A stretch of DNA of 64,000 nucleotides. Source: Pedobacter sp. (GTDB taxonomy: Bacteria > Bacteroidota > Bacteroidia > Sphingobacteriales > Sphingobacteriaceae). Every line of letters begins with the position of its first letter. Position 1 is the first letter of the stretch. Below the pieces are notes generated by a model. The model was not told the DNA's origin and did not search any database. It saw nothing but the letters and a program-made list of their open reading frames with translations. The position numbers and the translations under genes are program-made. Below are positions 16,607-25,128 of this stretch, one piece after another. The stretch covers positions 372,001 to 436,000 of the forward strand of contig JAVHXV010000002.1 of the NCBI GenBank assembly GCA_031119475.1. Direction: 5' to 3'.

Positions 16607-18262
16607 ATGAATAGATTTCCATTTATGCTCATCTTGTGGGTCCTATTTTTGCTCGCACAATCTGCAAATGCCCAACTGCTGGAAGAAAAAACACCGAGTA
16701 ACAGGGCCGACTCCCTGCGTGGTTACCTTTATCCTGAACGAAGCTGTTACGACATCAATTATTATCACCTGGATGTGAAACTTGATATGGAGCAGAAGGC
16801 AATCAGTGGCACCAATCTCTTTAAATTTACCGCAACACGCAATTTTACCAGGCTACAGTTTGATCTTTTTGCCAACCTTAAGGTCGAAAAGGTAATCTAT
16901 AAAGGAAGGGCACTGCCGTTTAAGCGGGAAGTAAATGCGGTATTTGTGACCTTCCCATTGATCAAAAAAGGAGCTAAGGATAGTTTTATGGTATATTATA
17001 GCGGCAAACCGATTGTGGCCAGACGTGCGCCATGGGATGGCGGATTTGTTTTTGCCAAAGATGCCGCTGGACTGCCAAATGTGGCCACCGCCTGCCAAGG
17101 TGTGGGTGCGAGCATCTGGTGGCCCAATAAAGACCATCAGGCCGATGAAGTAGATAGCATGCTCATCAGCGTAACGGTACCCAAAGGTTTAAAAGATGTA
17201 TCCAACGGCCGTTTGAGAAAAGTTACCGAACTAAGTAACGGACTGACGCGTTTCGATTGGTTTGTATCCAATCCCATCAACAACTACGATGTTGCACTCA
17301 ATGTTGGCAATTTTGTCCACTTTGAGGATAGTTATGCTGGCGAAAAAGGGAAACTGACTTTGGATTACTGGGTTTTGCCCGAAAATCTGGAGCGGGCCAA
17401 AACGCAGTTCACAGCAAATGTAAAGCCTATGCTCAAGGCCTTTGAATACTGGTTCGGACCTTATCCATTTTATGAAGATGGCTATAAACTGGTGGAATCG
17501 CCACATTTGGGCATGGAGCACCAAAGTGCCGTCGCCTATGGGAACAAATATCAGAATGGCTATCTAGGGCGCGATTTGTCAGGAACAGGATGGGGCATGA
17601 AATGGGATTTTATTGTGGTGCATGAAAGCGGGCACGAATGGTTCGGAAACAACATCACTTCAAAAGATATTGGCGACATGTGGATCCACGAAGGCTTTAC
17701 CAACTATTCAGAATCCTTGTTCATCGAAAGTCTTTTTGGCAAACAGGCCGGACAGGAATATGTATGGGGAACGCGTCGGGCCATTGCCAACCAGTCGCCC
17801 GTGCAGGGACCTTACCACGTGAACAAGGAAGGTTCTGGCGATATGTACTATAAGGGCGGAAATCTTCTGAACATGCTCCGTGTAATCATTAACGACGATG
17901 ATAAATGGCGCAATATCCTGCGTGGGTTGAATAGGGAATTCTACCACCAAACGGTAACCCGTAACCAGGTAATCAACTACATCAATGCCCAATCGGGTAA
18001 ATATCTGAATAAGATTTTTATGCAATACCTGGACCATGTGAACCTGCCAACGCTCGAAATTCGCTTTCAGGACGGAAAACCTTTTTACAGATGGATTGCC
18101 GATGTACATGGTTTTGATATGCCAGTAAAAATGCAGGTCAAAGGCGGAAATTATCAGTTTGTTCATCCTACCCAAAATTTTAAACCTTTAGAGCTTGAAG
18201 GCGCAACCAAAGAAAACATCATCGTCGATCCTAATTTTTATATCGGCAAATTGGTGTACTAG
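16607..18262 (+). CDS. Secreted M1 family metallopeptidase
   Basis: A 551-residue zinc aminopeptidase-like protein with a signal peptide (1-22, ending SANAQ). The zinc site is complete: HESGH at residues 339-343 and, 18 residues later, the third ligand Glu362 in WIHEGFTNYSE. GMEHQSAVAYGNKY (~304-317) stands where M1 enzymes carry the GAMEN exopeptidase motif. At 551 residues it lacks the long C-terminal helical domain of PepN-type enzymes, as do many Bacteroidota periplasmic M1 proteins. It would trim peptides in the periplasm. It lies 74 bp ahead of an outer-membrane receptor gene on the same strand. Confidence 0.9.
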   Translation: MNRFPFMLILWVLFLLAQSANAQLLEEKTPSNRADSLRGYLYPERSCYDINYYHLDVKLDMEQKAISGTNLFKFTATRNFTRLQFDLFANLKVEKVIYKGRALPFKREVNAVFVTFPLIKKGAKDSFMVYYSGKPIVARRAPWDGGFVFAKDAAGLPNVATACQGVGASIWWPNKDHQADEVDSMLISVTVPKGLKDVSNGRLRKVTELSNGLTRFDWFVSNPINNYDVALNVGNFVHFEDSYAGEKGKLTLDYWVLPENLERAKTQFTANVKPMLKAFEYWFGPYPFYEDGYKLVESPHLGMEHQSAVAYGNKYQNGYLGRDLSGTGWGMKWDFIVVHESGHEWFGNNITSKDIGDMWIHEGFTNYSESLFIESLFGKQAGQEYVWGTRRAIANQSPVQGPYHVNKEGSGDMYYKGGNLLNMLRVIINDDDKWRNILRGLNREFYHQTVTRNQVINYINAQSGKYLNKIFMQYLDHVNLPTLEIRFQDGKPFYRWIADVHGFDMPVKMQVKGGNYQFVHPTQNFKPLELEGATKENIIVDPNFYIGKLVY

Positions 18263-18335
18263 CCATAAAACTTTTAAAAATTAAGCTTATGCAACTTTTT
18301 AAAAAAGATGCTGTCTATTGGTTAACTATTATTTT

Positions 18336-21107
18336 ATGAAGAAAATTCTACTCTTGCTCACTTTCGTGGGACTTACTTTTTCTGTTTTTGCCCAAAAGGG
18401 AAGTGTGACCGGTCTCTTGCTGGACAGCGCCAACACCAAAACCACCTTAAACTTCGCTACGATTTCTGTTTTCAAGGGAGCAGATACCATACTGACTACC
18501 TACAAATTGTCTGACGACAAAGGGACATTTAAGATTTCAAATCTTGAAATCGGCACCACTTATCGTTTGGTGATCAATGCCTGGATGTACAACGTGCTGC
18601 GCAAGGAAATCACCCTTAAGGCCGAACAGCCCAACCTTGACCTCGGGCGGATCTTGCTTTCAGAAAAACGGAACAACCTCAATGAAGTGGTAATCCTCTC
18701 CGAAAGGCCTCCTGTGATTGTCCGCAAAGATACCATTGAGTTCAATGCCGAATCTTTCAAGACCTTGCCTACGGCTGTGGTAGAAGATTTGCTCAAAAAG
18801 CTTCCTGGTGTAACGGTAGCTGCAGATGGATCCATTCAGGTAAATGGAAAAAGTGTGAGCAGGATTTTGGTGGATGGGAAAGAGTTTTTTGGGGGCGACC
18901 AGCAAATGGCCACAAAAAATCTTCCTTCTAACATCATCGACAAAGTTGCCATCAGTGACGACCCTGAAGCCAAAAGAAGAGATCTTGATCTTACCGAAGG
19001 CAATACACCACAAGTAATTAACTTAAAATTAAAGAAGGCGATCAAAAAAGGGGCATTTGGGAAACTCTATGCTGGAGGAGGACCCAAGGAACTTTTCGAG
19101 GCCGGAGGGATCATGAACTTCTTTAGGGATACCACGCAGGTCAGCATTTTGGCCTATGGAAACAACATCAACAAGCCTGGTTTTAGCATTGGCGATGTTT
19201 CGCGCATCGGCGGATTTAGCAGGGCCGGTATCAATTCCGTTAACATAGATGGCGATAATTTTTCGCTCAACGGCATCAGTTTTGGAGGTACGACCACAGG
19301 GATACAGGAATCGGCAGGCGCGGGCGCAAACTTCAATACGATGACCAAGAAAGGACTGAAGTTGAACGGAAAATATTTCTTCGGCCAAAGCGACAACACC
19401 ATTGCACAACTGATCAAAGTTGATCAAAATTTGGGCGCCGATCGCCTACTTACCAATACGGGATCTGATAAGGACAATAAAAGCTACAACCATAATTTCG
19501 GTGCAAAATTAGATTGGCAGATCGATAGCCTGACCAGCTTCAGCTTTGAGCCGACCGTGACCTTGAACCTGCTGAGAAACCTGAGCTTAGAGCAGGTAGA
19601 GAGCCGGAATGGCACCAATCAGCTTATTAATACCGGACTGAACAATGCCAACTATCATGCAGACAATGCGGAATATTCTGTTTTGATGAGCTTATGGAAA
19701 GATTCGAAAAAGGCGGGCAGGTCGTTCAACAGTAGCATCAGCCTGACGAAACGAGATAATTTGAGCGATAACCTGAACAATTTTATCAGCAATTTTTATA
19801 ATCCGGCTGGCACCACCGTTTTAGACCAGCTGCGGGATAACAACATCAAGAATTTTAATATCTACCTGAATACCAATTACACTGAACCGTTGAGCAAGAA
19901 GTTGAGCTTGCGTTTCGCCCTCAATGGCACCTATCTGGATAATGAAAATGCTCTGTATACCTTTTATAAAAACCCATCGAACCAGGCGTATGACCTGGCC
20001 GTTCCCAACCTGTCGCAAACCGTTTCGCAGGAAGGCTACAAAGCCAACGCCCGGGTTAATTTGAGGTGGAAAGTAACAAAGGACCTGAGCATCCAGCCAG
20101 GATTTGTGTATAACATGATCGGCCTTAAAAACAGGTTCACCAGTTATACGGGCTTTGATCAGCACTATCAATTCTTTGCCGGATCGTTAATCATCAATTA
20201 TAAATCATATAGTTTCAGTTATAATCCATCTTTCAGAGAGCCTGATGTTTCCTATATTCAGCCAGTGGCCAACAATACCAATCCGCTGTATGTGCAATTG
20301 GGCAATCCGAACCTGCTTCCTGCAAGATCGCACCAATTTGGGCTAAATGTATATAAATATGATACCAAGCGTTCGATGAACTACAGCCTCAATACAAATG
20401 GGACCGTGCAGAACGATGCCGTGATCATGGAACGTACCATTGATGCCAATGGGGTGCAGACCAATGCCCCTGTGAATGCAGATGGGATCTTGAGGTTCCA
20501 TATGAACGGAAACCTGAGCAAGGATTTTAAAAATACCAAACGTCAATTCACCGTTGGAACAGGATTTTATGCCAACCTTAACCGCAACATCGTATCGATC
20601 AATGGAATGAGGAGCTATGCACGGATGTTCCAGGTAGCGCCAAGGATCAATGGAAGAATTAACCTAAACGATAAATTTGAACTGGGAGAGAGTTATAGCA
20701 TCGCTTATAACCAAAGTACGTATGGCAGTAATTTTTATCGTGATATCGACTTTTTTAACCATTCCTCAGAAACTGAACTTATTGTCCGTTTGCCGAAGAA
20801 AATGGTGTGGGAAACCAATTACCGGGTCCAGCACAGCACACAATCGGTTGGCGGATTTAATAACGATGTAAAATTATGGAATGCGGCCCTCACCCTTTTG
20901 TTCATGAAAAATGATCGTGCGCAGCTCAAATTTGCCATCAATGACATCCTGAACACAAATACCAGAAGATATGTGGTAATCAATGAAAACTCCATCCGCG
21001 ACCAGCAATACAACAACCTTGGTCGTCATGGCCTGGTTACCTTTACCTATAACATCCAGAATTTTGGTGGAAAAGTGGGCGGCAGGGAAACCATTTTCAG
21101 GTTCTAG
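18336..21107 (+). CDS. TonB-dependent-receptor-like outer membrane beta-barrel protein
   Basis: A 923-residue outer-membrane protein from the ATG at 18336, which gives a clean signal peptide (MKKILLLLTFVG...VFAQ). Residues ~22-115 form a carboxypeptidase-like regulatory domain. A plug-like domain follows with LLKKLPGVTVAADGSIQVNG and ILVDGKEFFGGD, and the rest (~270-923) is a beta-barrel of the OMP_b-brl_3 type. This subgroup lacks a clear canonical TonB box. Ligand unknown; no SusD partner is adjacent. The frame also opens at 18318 with six extra residues, but these would spoil the signal peptide. Confidence 0.85.
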   Translation: MKKILLLLTFVGLTFSVFAQKGSVTGLLLDSANTKTTLNFATISVFKGADTILTTYKLSDDKGTFKISNLEIGTTYRLVINAWMYNVLRKEITLKAEQPNLDLGRILLSEKRNNLNEVVILSERPPVIVRKDTIEFNAESFKTLPTAVVEDLLKKLPGVTVAADGSIQVNGKSVSRILVDGKEFFGGDQQMATKNLPSNIIDKVAISDDPEAKRRDLDLTEGNTPQVINLKLKKAIKKGAFGKLYAGGGPKELFEAGGIMNFFRDTTQVSILAYGNNINKPGFSIGDVSRIGGFSRAGINSVNIDGDNFSLNGISFGGTTTGIQESAGAGANFNTMTKKGLKLNGKYFFGQSDNTIAQLIKVDQNLGADRLLTNTGSDKDNKSYNHNFGAKLDWQIDSLTSFSFEPTVTLNLLRNLSLEQVESRNGTNQLINTGLNNANYHADNAEYSVLMSLWKDSKKAGRSFNSSISLTKRDNLSDNLNNFISNFYNPAGTTVLDQLRDNNIKNFNIYLNTNYTEPLSKKLSLRFALNGTYLDNENALYTFYKNPSNQAYDLAVPNLSQTVSQEGYKANARVNLRWKVTKDLSIQPGFVYNMIGLKNRFTSYTGFDQHYQFFAGSLIINYKSYSFSYNPSFREPDVSYIQPVANNTNPLYVQLGNPNLLPARSHQFGLNVYKYDTKRSMNYSLNTNGTVQNDAVIMERTIDANGVQTNAPVNADGILRFHMNGNLSKDFKNTKRQFTVGTGFYANLNRNIVSINGMRSYARMFQVAPRINGRINLNDKFELGESYSIAYNQSTYGSNFYRDIDFFNHSSETELIVRLPKKMVWETNYRVQHSTQSVGGFNNDVKLWNAALTLLFMKNDRAQLKFAINDILNTNTRRYVVINENSIRDQQYNNLGRHGLVTFTYNIQNFGGKVGGRETIFRF

Positions 21108-21135
21108 CTTTAGCTGATTAAAATTTTTACATTGC

Positions 21136-22566
21136 ATGTTTAAACGACTATGCATGTTGAAAAATAGCTGTTGGAGGTGGATAGCCTGCGGCTTGATTGC
21201 TGCAATCTTTGGCACGGCCTGCAACGGGCAAACTGATCCAAGAATGGTTAACGACATTACCCAACTCAACCCGATCAAGGTGAGGGATATTGTTGCGCCC
21301 AAAACATTAACAGAACTTGTACAAGCCGTAAAAACTCATACCGGGCCCATTTCAATAGGTGGTGGCCGGTTTAGCATGGGCGGCCAGACTGCTACCGAAA
21401 ATGCCCTGCAGATCGATATGAGCAGCTATAATCAGGTGCTGCAGTTTTCTAAAAAGGATAGGGAAATTACCGTGCAGGCCGGAATGACCTGGAGAAAGCT
21501 CATCCAATTTATTGACCAATATGACCTATCGGTTAAGATTATGCAGACTTATGCCAATTTTACAGTGGGCGGCTCACTGAGCGTAAATGTGCACGGCAGA
21601 TACATCGGGCAGGGCCCTATAATTTTAAGCGTGAAAACAATCAAAGTAGTGATGGCCAATGGTGAGGTATGTTTGGCCAGCCCAACCTCAAACTCCGATA
21701 TTTTTTATGCAGCCATAGGTGGATATGGTGGCATTGGCGTAATCGCCGAGGTTTGCCTTTCGCTCACTGAAAATTGCAAAATCGAACGGAAGACCCAATT
21801 GATGGCCATCGGCAAGTATCGGCAGTATTTCATGGATTCCATCCGCAACCACGAGGGGCTTATATTTCATAATGCCGATATTTTTCCAGACGATTACCAG
21901 CAAGTGAGGGCCATTTCTTATGTGAAGACCAGTAAACCCTTAACCATCACAGACCGCTTGAAGCCCAATGATCAAAGCTATTTCTTCGATCAACAGGCCG
22001 CGGAACTGATTGCTGCGCATCCTTTTGGCAAATCGCTCAGAAAAGCTGTTGACCCTTTTTTTTATAGAAATGAGGTGGTAGAATGGCGCAACTATGAAGC
22101 TACCTACGATGTGGCACAGCTGGAGCCAAGTTCCAGAAAGCACATTACCTATGTACTTCAGGAATATTTTGTGCCCATTGCAAATTTTGATTCGTTCTAT
22201 CCCAAAATGGCCAAAATTCTAAGGCAGAACAAGGTCAATGTGATGAACGTTTCCATCCGCCATGCGAAACAGGATCCCGGATCGATGTTGGCCTGGGCAA
22301 AAACCGAAGTCTTTGCTTTCGTTATCTATTACCGTCAAGGAACTTCGGCTGCGGAACGCGAAAAAGTAAAGCACTGGACCAGGCAGCTGATTGATGCAGC
22401 AATTGCTTTAAAAGGGAGTTATTATCTGCCGTACCAGATCCATGCCACACCGGCACAATTCAGGAAAGCTTATCCGGGCGTCGATAGATTCTTTGACGTC
22501 AAGAGAAAATATGATCCAACATATAAATTTAGGAACAAATTGTTTGATGCCTATTATCCCGATTAA
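21136..22566 (+). CDS. FAD-binding oxidoreductase, lactone-oxidase-like lipoprotein
   Basis: A 476-residue flavoprotein of the VAO/PCMH fold. It has a hydrophobic leader with a lipobox-like IFGTAC (Cys29). The FAD-binding loop is PISIGGGRFSMGGQTA (~71-86), followed by VQAGMTWRKLIQFI (~114-127) and the second FAD segment TVGGSLSVNVHGRY (~143-156). The C-terminal region with FFDVKRKYDPTYKFRNKLFD is typical of aldonolactone and sugar-alcohol oxidases. The substrate is not determinable. Membrane anchoring through a lipid would put it in the periplasm, which is unusual for this family. Its stop overlaps the stop of convergent crcB by 4 bases. Confidence 0.8.
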   Translation: MFKRLCMLKNSCWRWIACGLIAAIFGTACNGQTDPRMVNDITQLNPIKVRDIVAPKTLTELVQAVKTHTGPISIGGGRFSMGGQTATENALQIDMSSYNQVLQFSKKDREITVQAGMTWRKLIQFIDQYDLSVKIMQTYANFTVGGSLSVNVHGRYIGQGPIILSVKTIKVVMANGEVCLASPTSNSDIFYAAIGGYGGIGVIAEVCLSLTENCKIERKTQLMAIGKYRQYFMDSIRNHEGLIFHNADIFPDDYQQVRAISYVKTSKPLTITDRLKPNDQSYFFDQQAAELIAAHPFGKSLRKAVDPFFYRNEVVEWRNYEATYDVAQLEPSSRKHITYVLQEYFVPIANFDSFYPKMAKILRQNKVNVMNVSIRHAKQDPGSMLAWAKTEVFAFVIYYRQGTSAAEREKVKHWTRQLIDAAIALKGSYYLPYQIHATPAQFRKAYPGVDRFFDVKRKYDPTYKFRNKLFDAYYPD

Positions 22567-22934
22567 AAGCCTTTGGTTAGGATCAGGCCTAAACCTACCG
22601 CCAAGAAACCAACAAGCACACTTAAAAGGGTATAAGCCGCCAAGGTATAGTATTGATGGTTCTGATAGAGAACGATGTTTTCAGCAGCAAATGTCGAAAA
22701 AGTGGTATAGCCTCCACAAAAACCGGTAATAAGCAGTAACCTTAATTCTTGATTTTCCTGTTGCTGTCCAAAATAACCGATCAAAAGTCCGATCAGTAGA
22801 CAGCCCAGCATATTGATCAGGAATGTGGCAAGGGGAAAGGTATCTTGATAATACTTTGCAGTTGCCAATGATGTCAGATAGCGCAGCATGCTGCCAATCC
22901 CTCCACCAAGACCTACCAATAGCAGTTGTTTCAT
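22563..22934 (-). CDS. crcB: Fluoride exporter CrcB
   Basis: A 123-residue protein with four membrane helices. It has GGGIGSMLRY (~10-19), FLINMLGCLLIGLL (~38-51) and the diagnostic GFCGGYTTFSTF (~71-82) that lines the Fluc fluoride pore. Fluc channels are dual-topology dimers that export fluoride. Only 23 bp separate it from the end of hutU upstream, so it is probably read through from hutU. No fluoride (crcB-motif) riboswitch fits in that space, so fluoride control at this position is unlikely. Confidence 0.95.
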   Translation of the reverse strand: MKQLLLVGLGGGIGSMLRYLTSLATAKYYQDTFPLATFLINMLGCLLIGLLIGYFGQQQENQELRLLLITGFCGGYTTFSTFAAENIVLYQNHQYYTLAAYTLLSVLVGFLAVGLGLILTKGF

Positions 22935-22957
22935 AAGGTTATAGGTTGGAAATTTTT

Positions 22958-24634
22958 TTATAGGTTGGCCAATCTGTCGAGCCGGTGTTTACGCAAGGTA
23001 TCTTTCGCAATGTCATATCCGGCATCAGCATGCCTGATTACACCCATCGCCGGGTCGTTGTGCAGCACCCGCTTGATCCTTATCGCCGCATCTGCACTGC
23101 CATCTGCAACGATTACCATTCCTGCATGGATCGAATAGCCGATGCCCACACCTCCACCATGATGTAGGGATACCCAACTGGCTCCTCCAGCGGTATTGAT
23201 CAGCGCATTGAGTATCGGCCAATCTGCTATGGCGTCAGATCCATCGAGCATGGCTTCAGTTTCCCGATTTGGCGAGGCCACAGAACCGGTATCCAAATGA
23301 TCCCTCCCAATAACCAGCGGTGCCTTCACTTTTCCATCTGCAACCAATTGGTTAAAAGCTAATCCTGCTTTTTCCCTTTCTCCCTGTCCCAGCCAGCAAA
23401 TTCGAGCTGGAAGCCCCTGGAAGGCGATGCGGTCCTGCGCCATGGTAATCCATCTTTTTAGGCTCTCGTTTTCTGGAAAGAGTTCGAGGATGAGTTTGTC
23501 GGTCTCGAAAATATCCTGTGGATCTCCACTTAATGCCGCCCATCTGAAAGGACCCTTGCCTTCACAAAATAAGGGCCGGATGTAGGCTGGAACGAAGCCG
23601 GGGAAGTCGAATGCGTTTTTTACACCAGCTTCCAATGCCCTTCCCCGTAGGTTGTTGCCATAATCAAATGTTATCGCTCCTCTTTTTTGAAGTTCCAACA
23701 TCTGTTGAACGTGTTTGGCCATAGTTGCGTAAGAGCGCTTTACATATTCGTCTGGATCAGTTTTCCTCAATTCGTTTGCTGCCGATATGCCCAGGCCTTC
23801 AGGAAAATATCCGATCAAGGGATCATGGGCCGAAGTTTGGTCTGTCAAGGTATCTGGGGTAATGTTTCTGTCGATCAATCGCTGTAACAGTTCTACGGCA
23901 TTGCAGACTACCCCGATGGAGCGTGCCTGCTGTACTTGCTGATAATGGAGCGCCTTATCAATGGCTTCATCGATGTCATGGGAGATTTCATCGATATATC
24001 GGGTTTCCAAACGTTTTTTGATCCGCCATTCCTCCACCTCTGCCGCCAGGCAAACCCCTTTGTTCATGGTAATGGCCAACGGTTGTGCGCCACCCATGCC
24101 ACCAAGCCCCGCCGTTACGTTCAATTTGCCTTCAAGGCTTCCGTCGAAATGTTTTCTGGCCAATGCGGCATAGGTTTCGTAGGTGCCCTGTACGATGCCC
24201 TGCGATCCGATGTAGATCCAGGAGCCTGCTGTCATCTGCCCATACATCATCAGCCCGCTCTCTTCCAAGTCGTCGAAATGTTGTTGTGTTGCCCACTTCG
24301 GTACCAACTGCGAATTGGAGATCAATACCCTGGGCGCATCTTTGTGCGTAGGCAGTATGCCCACAGGCTTTCCAGATTGAACGAGCAGGGTCTCATCTTC
24401 CTCTAGGTCTTGAAGCGCTTTAACGATCAGTCGCAGGGATTCCTTATTGCGGGCAGCCTTTCCGCGGCCTCCATAAACAATCAGGTCTTCAGGCTTTTCT
24501 GCCACCTCGGGATCAAGGTTGTTCAACAACATCCGCAGGGCAGCTTCTTGTATCCAACCTTTGCAGTTTAAGGTTGTACCTGTGGGTGTCTGGCTGATTT
24601 TCAAGTTTAAACCTGTAATTGTTTCTGGAGTCAT
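22958..24634 (-). CDS. hutU: Urocanate hydratase
   Basis: A 558-residue cytoplasmic enzyme, the normal length, for step two of histidine breakdown: urocanate to imidazolone propionate, using tightly bound NAD+. Diagnostic segments include [10 protein letters not shown] (~54-63), the NAD-binding [14 protein letters not shown] (~172-185), [13 protein letters not shown] (~331-343) and [14 protein letters not shown] with its conserved Cys (~413-426). hutH is 6 kb away on the same strand; hutI and a formiminoglutamate hydrolase are not in the window. crcB follows closely. Confidence 0.97.
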   Translation of the reverse strand: MTPETITGLNLKISQTPTGTTLNCKGWIQEAALRMLLNNLDPEVAEKPEDLIVYGGRGKAARNKESLRLIVKALQDLEEDETLLVQSGKPVGILPTHKDAPRVLISNSQLVPKWATQQHFDDLEESGLMMYGQMTAGSWIYIGSQGIVQGTYETYAALARKHFDGSLEGKLNVTAGLGGMGGAQPLAITMNKGVCLAAEVEEWRIKKRLETRYIDEISHDIDEAIDKALHYQQVQQARSIGVVCNAVELLQRLIDRNITPDTLTDQTSAHDPLIGYFPEGLGISAANELRKTDPDEYVKRSYATMAKHVQQMLELQKRGAITFDYGNNLRGRALEAGVKNAFDFPGFVPAYIRPLFCEGKGPFRWAALSGDPQDIFETDKLILELFPENESLKRWITMAQDRIAFQGLPARICWLGQGEREKAGLAFNQLVADGKVKAPLVIGRDHLDTGSVASPNRETEAMLDGSDAIADWPILNALINTAGGASWVSLHHGGGVGIGYSIHAGMVIVADGSADAAIRIKRVLHNDPAMGVIRHADAGYDIAKDTLRKHRLDRLANL

Positions 24635-24654
24635 ATCAACGCAATGTTACATAC

Positions 24655-24662
24655 CAAATGTA
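24655..24662 (-). promoter_or_regulatory. Candidate -7 box for hutU
   Basis: TACATTTG on the minus strand matches TAnnTTTG exactly and lies 20 bases before the hutU ATG. No TTG element is found at the expected distance, so support is partial. Confidence 0.35.
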
Positions 24663-24687
24663 AAAAATTATTGTTATTTGTTTAGGT

Positions 24688-25032
24688 TTGCGCTTGAAAT
24701 TGAAAAGGAAACGACAACATATCCAAAGAATTTTAACCCTGCTGATGCTGGGTGTTTTTACTATGGCCATTACGCCATGGAGCGCACTGCATCATCATGA
24801 AAACGAAATCAGTAGCCAAGATCCGAACTGTTCGCACAAATATCACCTAAAGTCTCAACAGGAAACTTGTCTGGTCTGCGCTGCGCATTTCGAAAAACAT
24901 TATACGTTGTCAAGGACCCACTTTTATGTTTTTCTAAAAAGCAGTCCCGTCCAACACTTCCATCCGTCTCTCAGCGATGCCTTTACAGCGCTCATCGCGA
25001 CTTCCCTGAGGGGACCGCCTGCATCCGTCTAG
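24688..25032 (+). CDS. Small His/Cys-rich exported or membrane-anchored protein
   Basis: I do not recognise the family. The 114-residue protein has a basic start (KLKRKR), a hydrophobic helix (~15-31) and then a metal-ligand-like stretch: HHHEN, NCSHKYH and TCLVCAAHFEKHY within about 40 residues. The C-terminal half has no recognisable motif. It precedes a TonB-dependent receptor gene on the same strand by 96 bp, which suggests a shared role, possibly in metal uptake or sensing. The start is uncertain: TTG at 24688 gives a signal-anchor-like N-terminus. An exact TAGGTTTG promoter-like box (24683-24690) overlaps that codon, so translation may begin later, for example at the ATG at 24745. Confidence 0.6.
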   Translation: MRLKLKRKRQHIQRILTLLMLGVFTMAITPWSALHHHENEISSQDPNCSHKYHLKSQQETCLVCAAHFEKHYTLSRTHFYVFLKSSPVQHFHPSLSDAFTALIATSLRGPPASV

Positions 25033-25128
25033 ACTTGAACCGCTAGGCCTTGGGCCTAAAACAATTGATTTTCTTACGGATGATGTGGAAGGCTTACGGG
25101 CTTTCCCCAACCCATTATTTATTTGAGC

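Noticed and set aside
22935..22957. Fluoride riboswitch ahead of crcB
   Set aside because: Only 23 bases lie between hutU and crcB, too short for the aptamer.
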